From positions 4,960,001 through 5,024,000 of the forward strand of contig NZ_AP025281.1 in assembly GCF_024347195.1 (NCBI RefSeq): 64,000 nt of DNA, in the 5' to 3' direction. Below, piece by piece: positions 34,630-42,966 of this stretch. The notes beneath the pieces were generated by a model. It searched no databases. It was not told the DNA's origin and was given only the letters and a program-made list of their open reading frames with translations. Position 1 is the stretch's first letter. Each line of letters starts with the position of its first letter. The DNA is from Aliamphritea hakodatensis (GTDB lineage: Bacteria > Pseudomonadota > Gammaproteobacteria > Pseudomonadales > Balneatricaceae). The translations under genes and the position numbers were made by a program.

Positions 34630-35357
34630 GTGGATTATCTGTACATATCAGTGATCGGGCTTTTTGCCGGCACACTGGCAGGTATCATAGGTACCGGCTC
34701 TTCCATCATATTGCTACCGGTACTCTTCTATACGCTGGGCGCTCAGATGGCAGTACCGGTAATGGCGGTTGCTGCAGTGCTGGCAAATCTAGGCAGAGTA
34801 GTCATCTGGTGGCGCCAGATTCACTGGCCAGCGGTACTGGCCTATTCTGTGACCAGTATTCCCGCCGCAATGCTGGGTGCCAATACCCTGATCAGTATTT
34901 CAGAACGCCGCGCAAACCTGATTCTCGGCAGCTTCTTTCTGATCATGCTGCCTTTACGCCGCTATTTACAGCGCAGGCAGCTCGCGCTGCAGCTCTGGCA
35001 ACTGGGTGTGGCCGGTCTGTGTATTGGTTTTATCACCGGAATCGTCGTCTCCTCCGGGCCACTGAGCATCGCTGCTTTTACCGCCGCCGGACTGTTACAG
35101 GGGCCGCTTATTGCCAGTGAGGCTGCCGCTTCAATGCTGGTCTATCTGGCTAAGCTAACAGCGTTCGGCAATGCTGATGTTCTGAATACCGGCATTCTGA
35201 TTCAGGGGGCTGCACTGGGCGTATCCTGATGATCGGCGCCTGGCTGGGTAAACACATCGTTCTGCGGATGAGTACTGCACAATTCAACAGAATGCTCGAT
35301 TTAATGATGCTGACAGCCGGCATTTCGCTACTCATTGCATCAGTTTCAAGCCATTGA
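34630..35357 (+). pseudogene. TSUP (TauE/SafE) permease broken by a frameshift
   Basis: The first frame starts at GTG 34630 and encodes 199 residues of a sulfite-exporter/TSUP-type membrane protein (VIGLFAGTLAGIIGTGSSII), then stops at 35227-35229. The expected C-terminal part continues at once in another frame (MIGAWLGKHIV to a stop at 35355-35357). Restoring one base near 35226 would give a normal protein of about 241 residues. The stop and the next ATG overlap (TGATG), so coupled translation of two pieces is also conceivable. A true mutation, a sequencing error and a split gene cannot be told apart here. Confidence 0.75.
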
Positions 35358-35530
35358 AAATACTCAATAAATAAGCATTTATCACAACAACCAATAAGAT
35401 TAAATTATTAAAAAATATAAATAATTAATTTTTATTATTAAGAAGATATTTCTATGATTCTTCTCACGCAAACACCGAAGGTTTGCACACTCTTAACTTC
35501 ACCATGAAAGACTACACAACTGGTACCCCC

Positions 35531-35920
35531 ATGAAACAAGCTGTAAAAACCGACCTGTTCGCATCAAAAGCACCATTAGAATGGGCCGTCACGGCAAACG
35601 GCCACCTGTCTACAGCACAGATTCCAATTAATGCTGAAGGCAAGGTTGTTGAAGGCGGCATCGAAGCACAGGCCCGCCAGACCATGGAGAATTTTAAACA
35701 TACAATTGAAGCCGCTGGCCTGACCATGGCCGATGTTACTCAGGTACTGATTTACGTAACTCACCGTGATCAGCTGCCGATCTTCAATCAGGTGTATGCA
35801 GAATACTTTGAAGCCCCGTTCCCGAACCGGGCTGCCATGATCGTTGCCGGTCTGGCCCGTGAAGAAATGCTGTGTGAAATCGTCGCCTACGCCGCGATGA
35901 AAAACCAGCTGGCAAGTTAA
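35531..35920 (+). CDS. RidA-family deaminase-like protein
   Basis: A 129-residue YjgF/YER057c/UK114 protein. RidA members hydrolyse reactive enamines and imines from amino-acid metabolism; others in the family have unrelated roles. Seen: TAQIPINAEGKVV near the N-terminus, VTQVLIYVTHRDQLPIFNQVY and the C-terminal FPNRAAMIVAGLARE, where the Arg is the carboxylate-binding residue of active RidA. The helix-strand spacing is normal. The start is uncertain; two in-frame upstream starts exist, but none has a good ribosome site, and 35531 gives the family length. Ends at a terminator. Confidence 0.85.
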   Translation: MKQAVKTDLFASKAPLEWAVTANGHLSTAQIPINAEGKVVEGGIEAQARQTMENFKHTIEAAGLTMADVTQVLIYVTHRDQLPIFNQVYAEYFEAPFPNRAAMIVAGLAREEMLCEIVAYAAMKNQLAS

Positions 35921-36032
35921 GGAAACCGCCCGGAAAGGGCCAGCCCTTCCGCTGCGCTGTTTTTCGCGCATCAGGTTCTTTAACCGCCCGCAGAGAAAGC
36001 GTCAGACTTATATGCCGCTTCACCAGAGCACC

Positions 36033-36083
36033 AATCGGCAATGAGATGCCACTCCGACCGGACATCTCATTGCCGATTTTTTA
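36033..36083 (+). terminator. Intrinsic terminator of the RidA gene
   Basis: Perfect 16-bp inverted repeat AATCGGCAATGAGATG / CATCTCATTGCCGATT with a 14-base loop, followed by a T-run on the plus strand. The small gene on the other strand stops inside the right arm. Confidence 0.85.
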
Positions 36084-36243
36084 TATCCTTCCTGTTACAC
36101 CCGAGCATACTGCGTACCAGCGTCCATGCGGTTTCTGCTCTGGCCTTTCTGCCCTGTAAAAGATAATACCGGTAATCAATAGCGCCGTTACTGTCCCGGC
36201 GAATCCTGTCTGCATGGCTCCGGTTTTCGGTTGTATCTGTCAT
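36067..36243 (-). CDS. Small basic protein of unknown function, 58 residues
   Basis: An open frame from ATG 36243 with AGAGGG about eight bases upstream. The product is rich in Arg and Lys, and has the pattern IDYRYYLLQGRKARAETAW, which resembles short proteobacterial proteins that carry a Y/R-rich helix and a KARAE stretch. No signal peptide. Its final codons are supplied by the RidA terminator hairpin. It is divergent from the LysR gene at 36390. Likely real but short; chance occurrence is possible. Confidence 0.5.
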   Translation of the reverse strand: MTDTTENRSHADRIRRDSNGAIDYRYYLLQGRKARAETAWTLVRSMLGCNRKDIKNRQ

Positions 36244-36389
36244 CTTGCTGTCCCTCTGTCTCAAACCGGACAATCTTTCCGGGTTTACAAAGGCCAGTAT
36301 AAAGACGACAATAAATCATTAATAACGATTTATAATTATCATATTGTTCGCAAATTACGATTGATATGATTCTGAACAGGTGACCGGTG

Positions 36390-37241
36390 ATGTCAGCTAA
36401 CCTTTCCTCCGAACTGCTCAATACTTTCGTGACCGTGGTGCATGAACAGGGCTTTATCAAAGCCTCGGAACGGTTACATAAAACCCAGTCAACGGTCAGC
36501 CAGCAAATCAAAAAACTGGAACAGGAAATCGGCGTCGCCCTGTTTCAGGCGGAAGGCCGCAAACGGGTACTCACCCCTGAAGGTGAGGTATTTCTGGGCC
36601 ATGCCCGGCGTATTCTCAGTAGCCATCAGGATGCTGTTGCCGCCATTACCGGCCCCCGCCAGTATCAGCAACTGAAAATCGGTATATCCCAGGCGTTATC
36701 CGAAACACTGCTGCCATCGTTGCTGGGCCAGTTCAGGCAGGCCAATCCGCAACTGGCCTTAGAGGTACACTGCGGCTTCAGCCAGGATCTGGGTAAAGAA
36801 TTTGAGGCCGGAAACTATGATCTGGTGCTCCTGCTGCAACCCCGGCAAAGCGCCCTGACCGGCCTGCAGATCAGCGAAGAGCCGCTGGCCTGGGTGGCGT
36901 CTGCTCAGTTTTATCCGCAGCCCGGTACGCCCCTGCCGCTGGCATTTCTGTCGCCCCGGTGCCAGTTCCGCCAGCGGGGCATTGATGCACTGGATCAGGC
37001 CGGTATTGGCTGGCAGCAGGTCTACCATACCAGCAGCTTCGCCAGCCTGATGATGGCGGTCCGTGCCGGTCTGGGCATCACCGTCCGGCCGCTGCGCGGC
37101 CTCGGTCAGGACTGGCAGCTGGCAGATCTGCCCCACCTGCCGGCGCTTCCTCCCATGTATATCGAACTGCGCAGCCAGCCGTCGGCACCGGCACAGCAGC
37201 TGGAAAAGCTGCTTGCCCGGCAAAACCTGATCATTAACTGA
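36390..37241 (+). CDS. LysR-family transcriptional regulator
   Basis: A 283-residue LysR protein with the helix-turn-helix at about residues 5-62 (FIKASERLHKTQSTVSQQIKKL) and an effector domain from about 90. The start is ATG 36390; GTG three bases earlier is an alternative. It is followed after 79 bases by a DUF6506 gene and is divergent from the small gene at 36243, so either may be a target. The effector is unknown. Confidence 0.86.
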   Translation: MSANLSSELLNTFVTVVHEQGFIKASERLHKTQSTVSQQIKKLEQEIGVALFQAEGRKRVLTPEGEVFLGHARRILSSHQDAVAAITGPRQYQQLKIGISQALSETLLPSLLGQFRQANPQLALEVHCGFSQDLGKEFEAGNYDLVLLLQPRQSALTGLQISEEPLAWVASAQFYPQPGTPLPLAFLSPRCQFRQRGIDALDQAGIGWQQVYHTSSFASLMMAVRAGLGITVRPLRGLGQDWQLADLPHLPALPPMYIELRSQPSAPAQQLEKLLARQNLIIN

Positions 37242-37320
37242 GTTGGCGGATTTATCCAATACAGGTTACTTACCGGCGGGTAGGCTGGCATTCCGATATT
37301 CAACAGTAAAGGAATCAGCC

Positions 37321-37635
37321 ATGAGCGATACCCTTAAAGCCGCATTTATTTTTATCACCCCGGATGCCAACCCTGAACAGCATCAGGGCTGGGTGAGCAC
37401 TCCGGGTGTGGCCGTCAAGACCCTCGCTGTCAGCAGCTATCAGCAGGCCTGTGACATACTGCCGTCACTCACAGAGGAAGGCATTACCGCCATTGAACTG
37501 TGCGGTGGGTTTGGCCATCAGGGCGTTGCCCAGGTTACCCGGGCCGCCGCTGGCCGTATGCACGTCGGCGTCGTCCGGTTTGATCAGCATCCGTTACTGA
37601 ATTTTTGCAGTGGTGATTCCCTGACCGCCGCGTAA
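37321..37635 (+). CDS. DUF6506 family protein
   Basis: A 104-residue cytoplasmic protein with the pattern KAAFIFITPDANPEQH near the start and GITAIELCGGFGHQG in the middle, then VGVVRFDQHP, which I associate with DUF6506, a small alpha/beta family without known function. The ATG at 37321 is preceded by AAAGGAATC; a longer open frame upstream is not needed. Lies between the LysR and AraC genes on the same strand. Confidence 0.7.
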   Translation: MSDTLKAAFIFITPDANPEQHQGWVSTPGVAVKTLAVSSYQQACDILPSLTEEGITAIELCGGFGHQGVAQVTRAAAGRMHVGVVRFDQHPLLNFCSGDSLTAA

Positions 37636-37672
37636 AATAGCCCTGTTAGCGGCAGAAGGAAGCGCTCTTTTC

Positions 37673-38551
37673 ATGATCAGGCACTGCACTTATCCGGCAC
37701 CGGCACTGGCCTCTCTGGTGGCTCAGTTCTGGAGCATTACCGCCAGCGGCGGCGCTCAGTTACCTGATTATCTGCCGGGTACCGGCGCCGAAATCCTGCT
37801 GAATCTGGCGGACGATACCGAGCTGCTGCAAACCATGCCGGACCCGTCCGGTGAGCCGGTCCATACCCGGCTCAAAGCAGGCGAATCGGTCTGCATTTGC
37901 CCCCGCACCACCCGGTTAAAGATCAGATCAGCCGGTGAAGTCCGCCTGTTCAGTATCCGTTTCCGCTCGGCAGGCTTCTTCAGCCTGTTCAGGATTCCTC
38001 TGCACCTTGTCTGTGACCGGGTAATCCCCACTGAGGAGCTGGGTATCAGCCTGCCCTGCGCTCTCCACAACGACAGTCACATCCTCAGTCACAACCCCGG
38101 TCACAACCACAGCCACGAAATGCTGGCCGGACAACTACAACACTGGCTCGGCACCCTGCACCGTTCTGATGTGCACACCACCGCGTTATCCCATGTGGTT
38201 GACCAGCTTTATTATTGCCACCGGACGCTGTCAGTACTGGATATTCAGCAGGCAACAGCCCTCAGCGAACGTAGTTTCCAGCGGCATATAAAGCAGATAA
38301 CCGGTGTCAGCGCCAAATACTTCACCCGTACCGCCCGGTTTCAGGCGACCCTCAAGCATTTGCTGCAGAGCCCTCTCTCAGCCACAGCCTATACCGATAC
38401 CCTGCTGACACAGGGCTATTACGACCAGTCCCACTTTATTCGCGATTTCCGGCACTTCACCGGCGCATCCCCCGGTGAATACCTGAACAGCCATCACAAA
38501 CGCTGCAATTTCTACCTGCCTGCCGGTCACAGCAACACTGATGAACCGTAA
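37673..38551 (+). CDS. AraC-family regulator with a histidine-rich insert
   Basis: A 292-residue transcriptional regulator. The N-terminal part (DUF6597-like, DYLPGTGAEILLNL) is a sensor, and the two helix-turn-helix motifs fill about residues 180-278 (LSERSFQRHIKQITGVSAKYF, then YYDQSHFIRDFRHFTGASPGEY). Between them a linker at about 132-148 has six histidines at near-regular spacing (H132, 136, 140, 144, 146, 148), encoded by a locally repetitive stretch at 38066-38119. It starts 37 bases after the DUF6506 gene and ends 127 bases before the MBL-fold gene, so it may control either. Confidence 0.83.
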   Translation: MIRHCTYPAPALASLVAQFWSITASGGAQLPDYLPGTGAEILLNLADDTELLQTMPDPSGEPVHTRLKAGESVCICPRTTRLKIRSAGEVRLFSIRFRSAGFFSLFRIPLHLVCDRVIPTEELGISLPCALHNDSHILSHNPGHNHSHEMLAGQLQHWLGTLHRSDVHTTALSHVVDQLYYCHRTLSVLDIQQATALSERSFQRHIKQITGVSAKYFTRTARFQATLKHLLQSPLSATAYTDTLLTQGYYDQSHFIRDFRHFTGASPGEYLNSHHKRCNFYLPAGHSNTDEP

Positions 38552-38602
38552 AACTTTGTTCGCCCCGGTGGATAATTTTTAACCACACTGATTGACATCC
38601 AT

Positions 38603-38618
38603 ATTAGGCTGATCTAAT
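38603..38618. promoter_or_regulatory. Candidate operator before the persulfide/sulfide genes
   Basis: Inverted repeat ATTAG N6 CTAAT in an AT-rich stretch, 61 bases before the MBL-fold gene. Sulfide operons are often controlled by repressors that bind AT-rich inverted repeats, but the regulator here is unknown. Confidence 0.35.
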
Positions 38619-38678
38619 TTATATATTCCATTTAGTTTTATGCTTATAACCAAAATATAATAACTTCGGTACAGCCTT

Positions 38679-39557
38679 ATGTCAGCCAATGCCCAACCTG
38701 CAATTGTCACCGCCTTTTTTGATGAGCCCTCTTTTACCTTCAGTTACATCATTCAGGATCCGGAATCCAGCCACTGCGCAATCATCGACTCCGTGCTGGA
38801 TTTTGATTATGCCTCCGGTAAAACGGACACCGCGTCAGCCGATGCGTTGCTGGCCTTCATCGACAAACACTCACTGACCGTTGACTGGATCCTGGAAACC
38901 CATGTGCATGCTGATCATGTGTCTGCGGCGCCGTATCTGAAAACCAGAACCGGCGGTCTGATCGGCATCGGAAAACAGGTCTGTACCGTACAGAAAACCT
39001 TTGGTCAGGCATTTAACGCTGAGAAAGAATTTGCCACTAACGGCAGCCAGTTCGATGTCCTTCTGGAAGACAACGACACCCTTCAGATCGGCGGGCTTAC
39101 GGGCCAGGCACTGCATACGCCCGGCCATACACCTGCCTGTATGACGTTCGTCTTCGGCGATGCAGCCTTCGTGGGTGATACCCTGTTTATGCCTGACTAC
39201 GGTACCGCCCGCTGCGATTTCCCCGGTGGCGATGCCGCCATGCTGTACCGCTCTATTCAACGGATTTTCCAGCTGCCGGATGACACCCGCCTGTTCATGT
39301 GCCACGACTATAAGGCGCCGGGCCGGGATGAATACGCCCACCAGACCAGCGTTGCCGCGCAGCGTCAGCACAATATTCACATTCAGGAAGGCATTAACGA
39401 AGCTGATTTTGTCGCCATGCGCACCGGCCGGGATGCCACCCTGAGTATGCCCAAACTGATACTGCCGTCAGTACAGGTAAACATGCGTGCCGGACACCTA
39501 CCCCCGGCAGAAGACAACGGCCAGCAATATCTGAAAATCCCGCTCAACCTGTTCTGA
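38679..39557 (+). CDS. MBL-fold hydrolase, persulfide-dioxygenase-like
   Basis: A 292-residue metallo-beta-lactamase-fold protein. Metal-binding motifs are ETHVHADHVSAAPYL (HxHxDH near residue 72), TPGHTPACM and MCHDYKAPG. The arrangement fits the ETHE1/Blh group, which oxidises glutathione persulfide or acts in sulfide detoxification. The next gene is an SQR fused to DUF442, the usual partner. Cytoplasmic, no signal peptide. Persulfide activity is inferred from family and context. Confidence 0.84.
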   Translation: MSANAQPAIVTAFFDEPSFTFSYIIQDPESSHCAIIDSVLDFDYASGKTDTASADALLAFIDKHSLTVDWILETHVHADHVSAAPYLKTRTGGLIGIGKQVCTVQKTFGQAFNAEKEFATNGSQFDVLLEDNDTLQIGGLTGQALHTPGHTPACMTFVFGDAAFVGDTLFMPDYGTARCDFPGGDAAMLYRSIQRIFQLPDDTRLFMCHDYKAPGRDEYAHQTSVAAQRQHNIHIQEGINEADFVAMRTGRDATLSMPKLILPSVQVNMRAGHLPPAEDNGQQYLKIPLNLF

Positions 39558-39666
39558 TTTCAGGTTAGTCATCACCGGACATTCATGCTCCGGACACACT
39601 CTGCGCCGGCTGCATCACTCTGCAGCCGTGTATTACCCGCACTCAGAAAATAAAGAGGACTTCCTC

Positions 39667-41397
39667 ATGGACGTACGCCAGCTCAGCCCGTTTATCAGTA
39701 TCAGCCCGCAAATAACCTCTGCCGATATCGGGCTGGCAGCTGCACAGGGATTCCGGACCATTATCTGTAACCGGCCAACCGGTGAATCTCAGGACCAGCC
39801 GGACACTCAACAGCTGGAAGATGCCTGTCAGCGTGCAGGACTGGCCTGGCATTACTTACCCGTCGAGATAGGCAAAGTAACTGACACAGACGTCACAGCA
39901 TTCACCACCCTGATGGATCAGGTTCAGGGGCCGGTGCTGGCCTTTTGCCGCACCGGCACCCGCAGCGCCACGCTCTGGGCGCTGTCGCAGGCTCCCCGGC
40001 TTGATGTCACCGCCATTCTTAACGCCACCGCACAGGCCGGCTACGATCTGGCCCCCCAGAAAGAGCGGCTTCTGAACGCAGCGAATCAGCAGGAAAGTAA
40101 TTCGGAAAGCCGGCCGGTTATTGCCGGCCGGCAGCACGATATTCTGATTGTCGGCGGTGGCGCCGGTGGCCAGGCAACAGCCGCCAGCCTGTTAAAACGC
40201 CAGCCGGATCTGGACATCGCCATCGCTGAGCCCAATACGGAACACTATTATCAGCCCGGCTGGACCCTGGTCGGCGGCGGCGTATTCAACCGTAAAGATA
40301 CCGTCCGCCCGATGGCCGATGTCATGCATCCTGACTGCCACTGGTATCAGGCAGCCGTCAGCCACTTCGAACCGGAACAGCGCCAACTGGTGCTCGAAGA
40401 CGGCGAACGGCTGGGCTACCGTATCCTGATCATCGCCCCGGGGCTGATGCTGGACTGGGATGCCATCCCAGGCTTACGGGAGAATCTTGGCAGCCACGGC
40501 GTCACCTCAAACTACCAGTTCGATATGGCACCCTACACCTGGGAACTGATCCGGAACTGCAAGTCCGGCAAAGCCCTGTTCACCCAGCCCCCCATGCCGA
40601 TTAAATGTGCCGGCGCGCCACAAAAAGCCATGTATCTGGCCTGTGATCACTGGTTACGCACGCAGCGGCTGGACAACATTGATGTGGAATTCTGCAACGC
40701 CGGACCCGGCCTGTTCGGCGTCGCCGACTACGTACCGGCGCTCATGGAATATGTAAAGAAATACGACATAGCGCTGCAGTTTCAGCACACCCTTACCGCC
40801 ATCGACGGGCCGGGTAAAACGGCAACATTCAGCGTCACCGACGGTGAAGGCGAAAGCAGGGAGATTGAGAAAGCATTCGATATGATCCACGTCTGCCCCC
40901 CTCAGAAAGCCCCGAAGTTTATCAGCAACAGCCCGCTGGCGGACGCCGGAGGCTGGCTGGACCTGGACCCGGAAACCCTGCAGCATAACCACTACGGCGA
41001 TATCTTCGGTCTCGGAGACGCAGGCAATACCCCGAATGCCAAAACGGCTGCGGCGGTGCGTAAGCAGGCACCGGTGGTGGCAGAGAATGTACTGTTAGCC
41101 CTCAAAGGAGAGGCGCCAAGAGCTATTTACGCCGGTTACGGATCCTGCCCGCTGACCGTAGAAAAAGGCAAAATCGTGCTGGCTGAATTTGGCTACGGCG
41201 GTCAGTTGCAGCCGACCTTTCCCACCTGGCTGGTACAGGGTACCCGGCCATCCCGCCTGTCCTGGTTACTGAAAGAAAAGATGCTGCCGTGGATCTACTG
41301 GAATGCCATGTTAAAGGGCAAGGAATGGCTGGCGGAACCGGAAATTCTCAGCCACCGGCCGGCCAGACACGAAGCCGCCGACGCGCTGGATAAATAA
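39667..41397 (+). CDS. DUF442 phosphatase-like domain fused to sulfide:quinone reductase-like enzyme
   Basis: A 576-residue two-domain protein. Residues 1-110 are a DUF442 / beta-lactamase-hydrolase-N domain with a CX5R loop (FCRTGTRS, Cys94), related to protein tyrosine phosphatases but often a sulfurtransferase. From about 155 on there is an FAD-binding SQR-type oxidoreductase (ILIVGGGAGGQ) with the family Cys in IKCAGAPQKA; the C-terminal part includes WIYWNAMLKG. SQR oxidises sulfide and passes electrons to quinone at the membrane. The ATG at 39667 has AGAGG upstream. Follows the MBL-fold gene by 109 bases. Confidence 0.86.
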   Translation: MDVRQLSPFISISPQITSADIGLAAAQGFRTIICNRPTGESQDQPDTQQLEDACQRAGLAWHYLPVEIGKVTDTDVTAFTTLMDQVQGPVLAFCRTGTRSATLWALSQAPRLDVTAILNATAQAGYDLAPQKERLLNAANQQESNSESRPVIAGRQHDILIVGGGAGGQATAASLLKRQPDLDIAIAEPNTEHYYQPGWTLVGGGVFNRKDTVRPMADVMHPDCHWYQAAVSHFEPEQRQLVLEDGERLGYRILIIAPGLMLDWDAIPGLRENLGSHGVTSNYQFDMAPYTWELIRNCKSGKALFTQPPMPIKCAGAPQKAMYLACDHWLRTQRLDNIDVEFCNAGPGLFGVADYVPALMEYVKKYDIALQFQHTLTAIDGPGKTATFSVTDGEGESREIEKAFDMIHVCPPQKAPKFISNSPLADAGGWLDLDPETLQHNHYGDIFGLGDAGNTPNAKTAAAVRKQAPVVAENVLLALKGEAPRAIYAGYGSCPLTVEKGKIVLAEFGYGGQLQPTFPTWLVQGTRPSRLSWLLKEKMLPWIYWNAMLKGKEWLAEPEILSHRPARHEAADALDK

Positions 41398-41412
41398 AAG
41401 CGCGGGCATAAA

Positions 41413-41440
41413 AAAACGGGAAGCCAAAGCTTCCCGTTTT
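41413..41440. terminator. Bidirectional terminator between SQR fusion and fkpA-like genes
   Basis: AAAACGGGAAGC, loop CAAA, GCTTCCCGTTTT, with A/T runs on both sides. Serves two convergent genes. Confidence 0.88.
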
Positions 41441-41462
41441 CTTTATGGTTCAGCCCGGAGAT

Positions 41463-42185
41463 TTAGCCTTCCGGGTTAATTTCCAGTAATTCAACTTCGA
41501 ATACCAGCGTCGCGTTCGGTCCGATGGTACCGCCAGCGCCAGTCGGGCCATATGCCAGATCAGCCGGAATCACCAGACGGGCTTTACCGCCACTCTTCAT
41601 CAGTTGCAGGCCTTCTGTCCAGCCAGGAATCACACCGTTCAGCGGGAAGGATACAGGCTCACCACGGCTGTAAGAGCTGTCGAACTCAGTACCGTCAATC
41701 AGGGTACCTTTGTAGTGCACCATCACTGAATCTTCAGCGGTCGGGCTTTCACCTTCGCCTTCGGTCAGGTGCTCAATCTGCAGGCCGGACTCAGTGGTCG
41801 TCACGTTTGGCTTCTTGGCATTTTCAGCCATGTAGTCCATACCTTCCTGCGTGTTCTTATCAGCCAGTGCTTCGGCTTCTTTCTGCGCTTCCTCAACCTT
41901 CTTCTGCTGCGCTTCCATCAGTACTTTTTCGACGTCTTCGCGGCTCATCAGGCCTTCATCACCGGCATACGCTGCTTCAACACCGCGGCGCAGTGCATCG
42001 TAATCCATTGTTTCGAAATCAGCTTTTAAGCGCTCGCCCAGCACCATACCCAGGCCGTAGCTCAGCTTCTTCGTTTCAGTATCCAGAGTGTAAGGCTTCT
42101 CTACCGGTGCAGGGGCTTTCTTTTCTTCACCACACCCCACCAGGAACGCACTTGCAACGGCAACAGCAACCAGCGTCTTTTTCAT
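41463..42185 (-). CDS. FKBP-type peptidyl-prolyl isomerase lipoprotein, FkpA/Mip-like
   Basis: A 240-residue exported isomerase that speeds folding of periplasmic or outer-membrane proteins. The N-terminus MKKTLVAVAVASAFLVGC is a lipoprotein signal with lipobox Cys18. Residues about 35-120 are a helical dimerisation domain, and about 130-238 an FKBP domain (MVHYKGTLIDGTEFDSSY, VIPGWTEGLQLM, LAYGPTGAGG). Ribosome site AAGGAAATGAAATG lies before the start. Family members FkpA and Mip share this layout. Confidence 0.9.
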   Translation of the reverse strand: MKKTLVAVAVASAFLVGCGEEKKAPAPVEKPYTLDTETKKLSYGLGMVLGERLKADFETMDYDALRRGVEAAYAGDEGLMSREDVEKVLMEAQQKKVEEAQKEAEALADKNTQEGMDYMAENAKKPNVTTTESGLQIEHLTEGEGESPTAEDSVMVHYKGTLIDGTEFDSSYSRGEPVSFPLNGVIPGWTEGLQLMKSGGKARLVIPADLAYGPTGAGGTIGPNATLVFEVELLEINPEG

Positions 42186-42347
42186 TTCATTTCCTTAGTT
42201 TTGTCTGTCCGAGTATCGGAATCGGCAGCTTTCAGCCTGAGATCTCTGCTTAAAAGCATAGGTACAGAATCTGTACGCAAGGCTCAACTTAACATAGCTG
42301 CTTCTATATATCCTGCCTTAGTGGGGGCAGGTAAGGAAAAGTTCAAC

Positions 42348-42851
42348 CTAAATGCCAGTTTCGGTATATAAATCAAGCAATGTCTGCAACAGCCCGGACC
42401 ACTGTCCCTGCACCGTTTGCAGATAAACTTCCAGATTGGCTCTGGCCAGATCATCCACCGGCAAAGACAGCGCCGGGCAGAGGTCATTTGCCGTTGCCAG
42501 GTCGTACAACATCTGCAGTTCGGTTTTTTCACAGGCCAGTTCGGCCTTCTTAAGCTGTTCATAGGCGGCATCCAGCCGGTGATCCTGCTGGCGTTCTTCC
42601 CGCACGCTGTAACGCAGGGCCCGTAACGGCAGCAAGCGCTCATAATGCCAGTGCTGCAGCGCTTTATCGCTGAACAGTTCCGCCACAACCCCCTGCTGCT
42701 GTCTGGCCAGCCACAGGCAGAAAATCACCCGGTTCACCGCCAGCCCCTGTTCCGACTGTAATCGCAGGCACAGAGGGGCAATTCCCGGACGGCTGTAAAA
42801 GGCCAGTGCAAAGTGCCATAAACTGTTATCTGCTGACTGTATTTCCGACAT
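42348..42851 (-). CDS. TIGR02444 (DUF2390) family protein
   Basis: A 167-residue helical cytoplasmic protein. The opening SLWHFALAFYSRPGIAPLCL and the NRVIFCLWLA stretch are typical of TIGR02444, found beside ABC-F genes in Pseudomonas and relatives; no function is known. The ATG at 42851 has GAGG six bases upstream. Divergent from the ABC-F gene, with 115 bases between. Confidence 0.78.
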   Translation of the reverse strand: MSEIQSADNSLWHFALAFYSRPGIAPLCLRLQSEQGLAVNRVIFCLWLARQQQGVVAELFSDKALQHWHYERLLPLRALRYSVREERQQDHRLDAAYEQLKKAELACEKTELQMLYDLATANDLCPALSLPVDDLARANLEVYLQTVQGQWSGLLQTLLDLYTETGI

Positions 42852-42966
42852 TCTGTGCCTCACTCAAACGCATATTCACCGGCTGAATTGTGCTAGAATC
42901 CGCAGCCAAAATCAGCGCCGGATGTTCACCGGCATCCGATATTAGCCTGCCAGTCCGGTAAGAACC

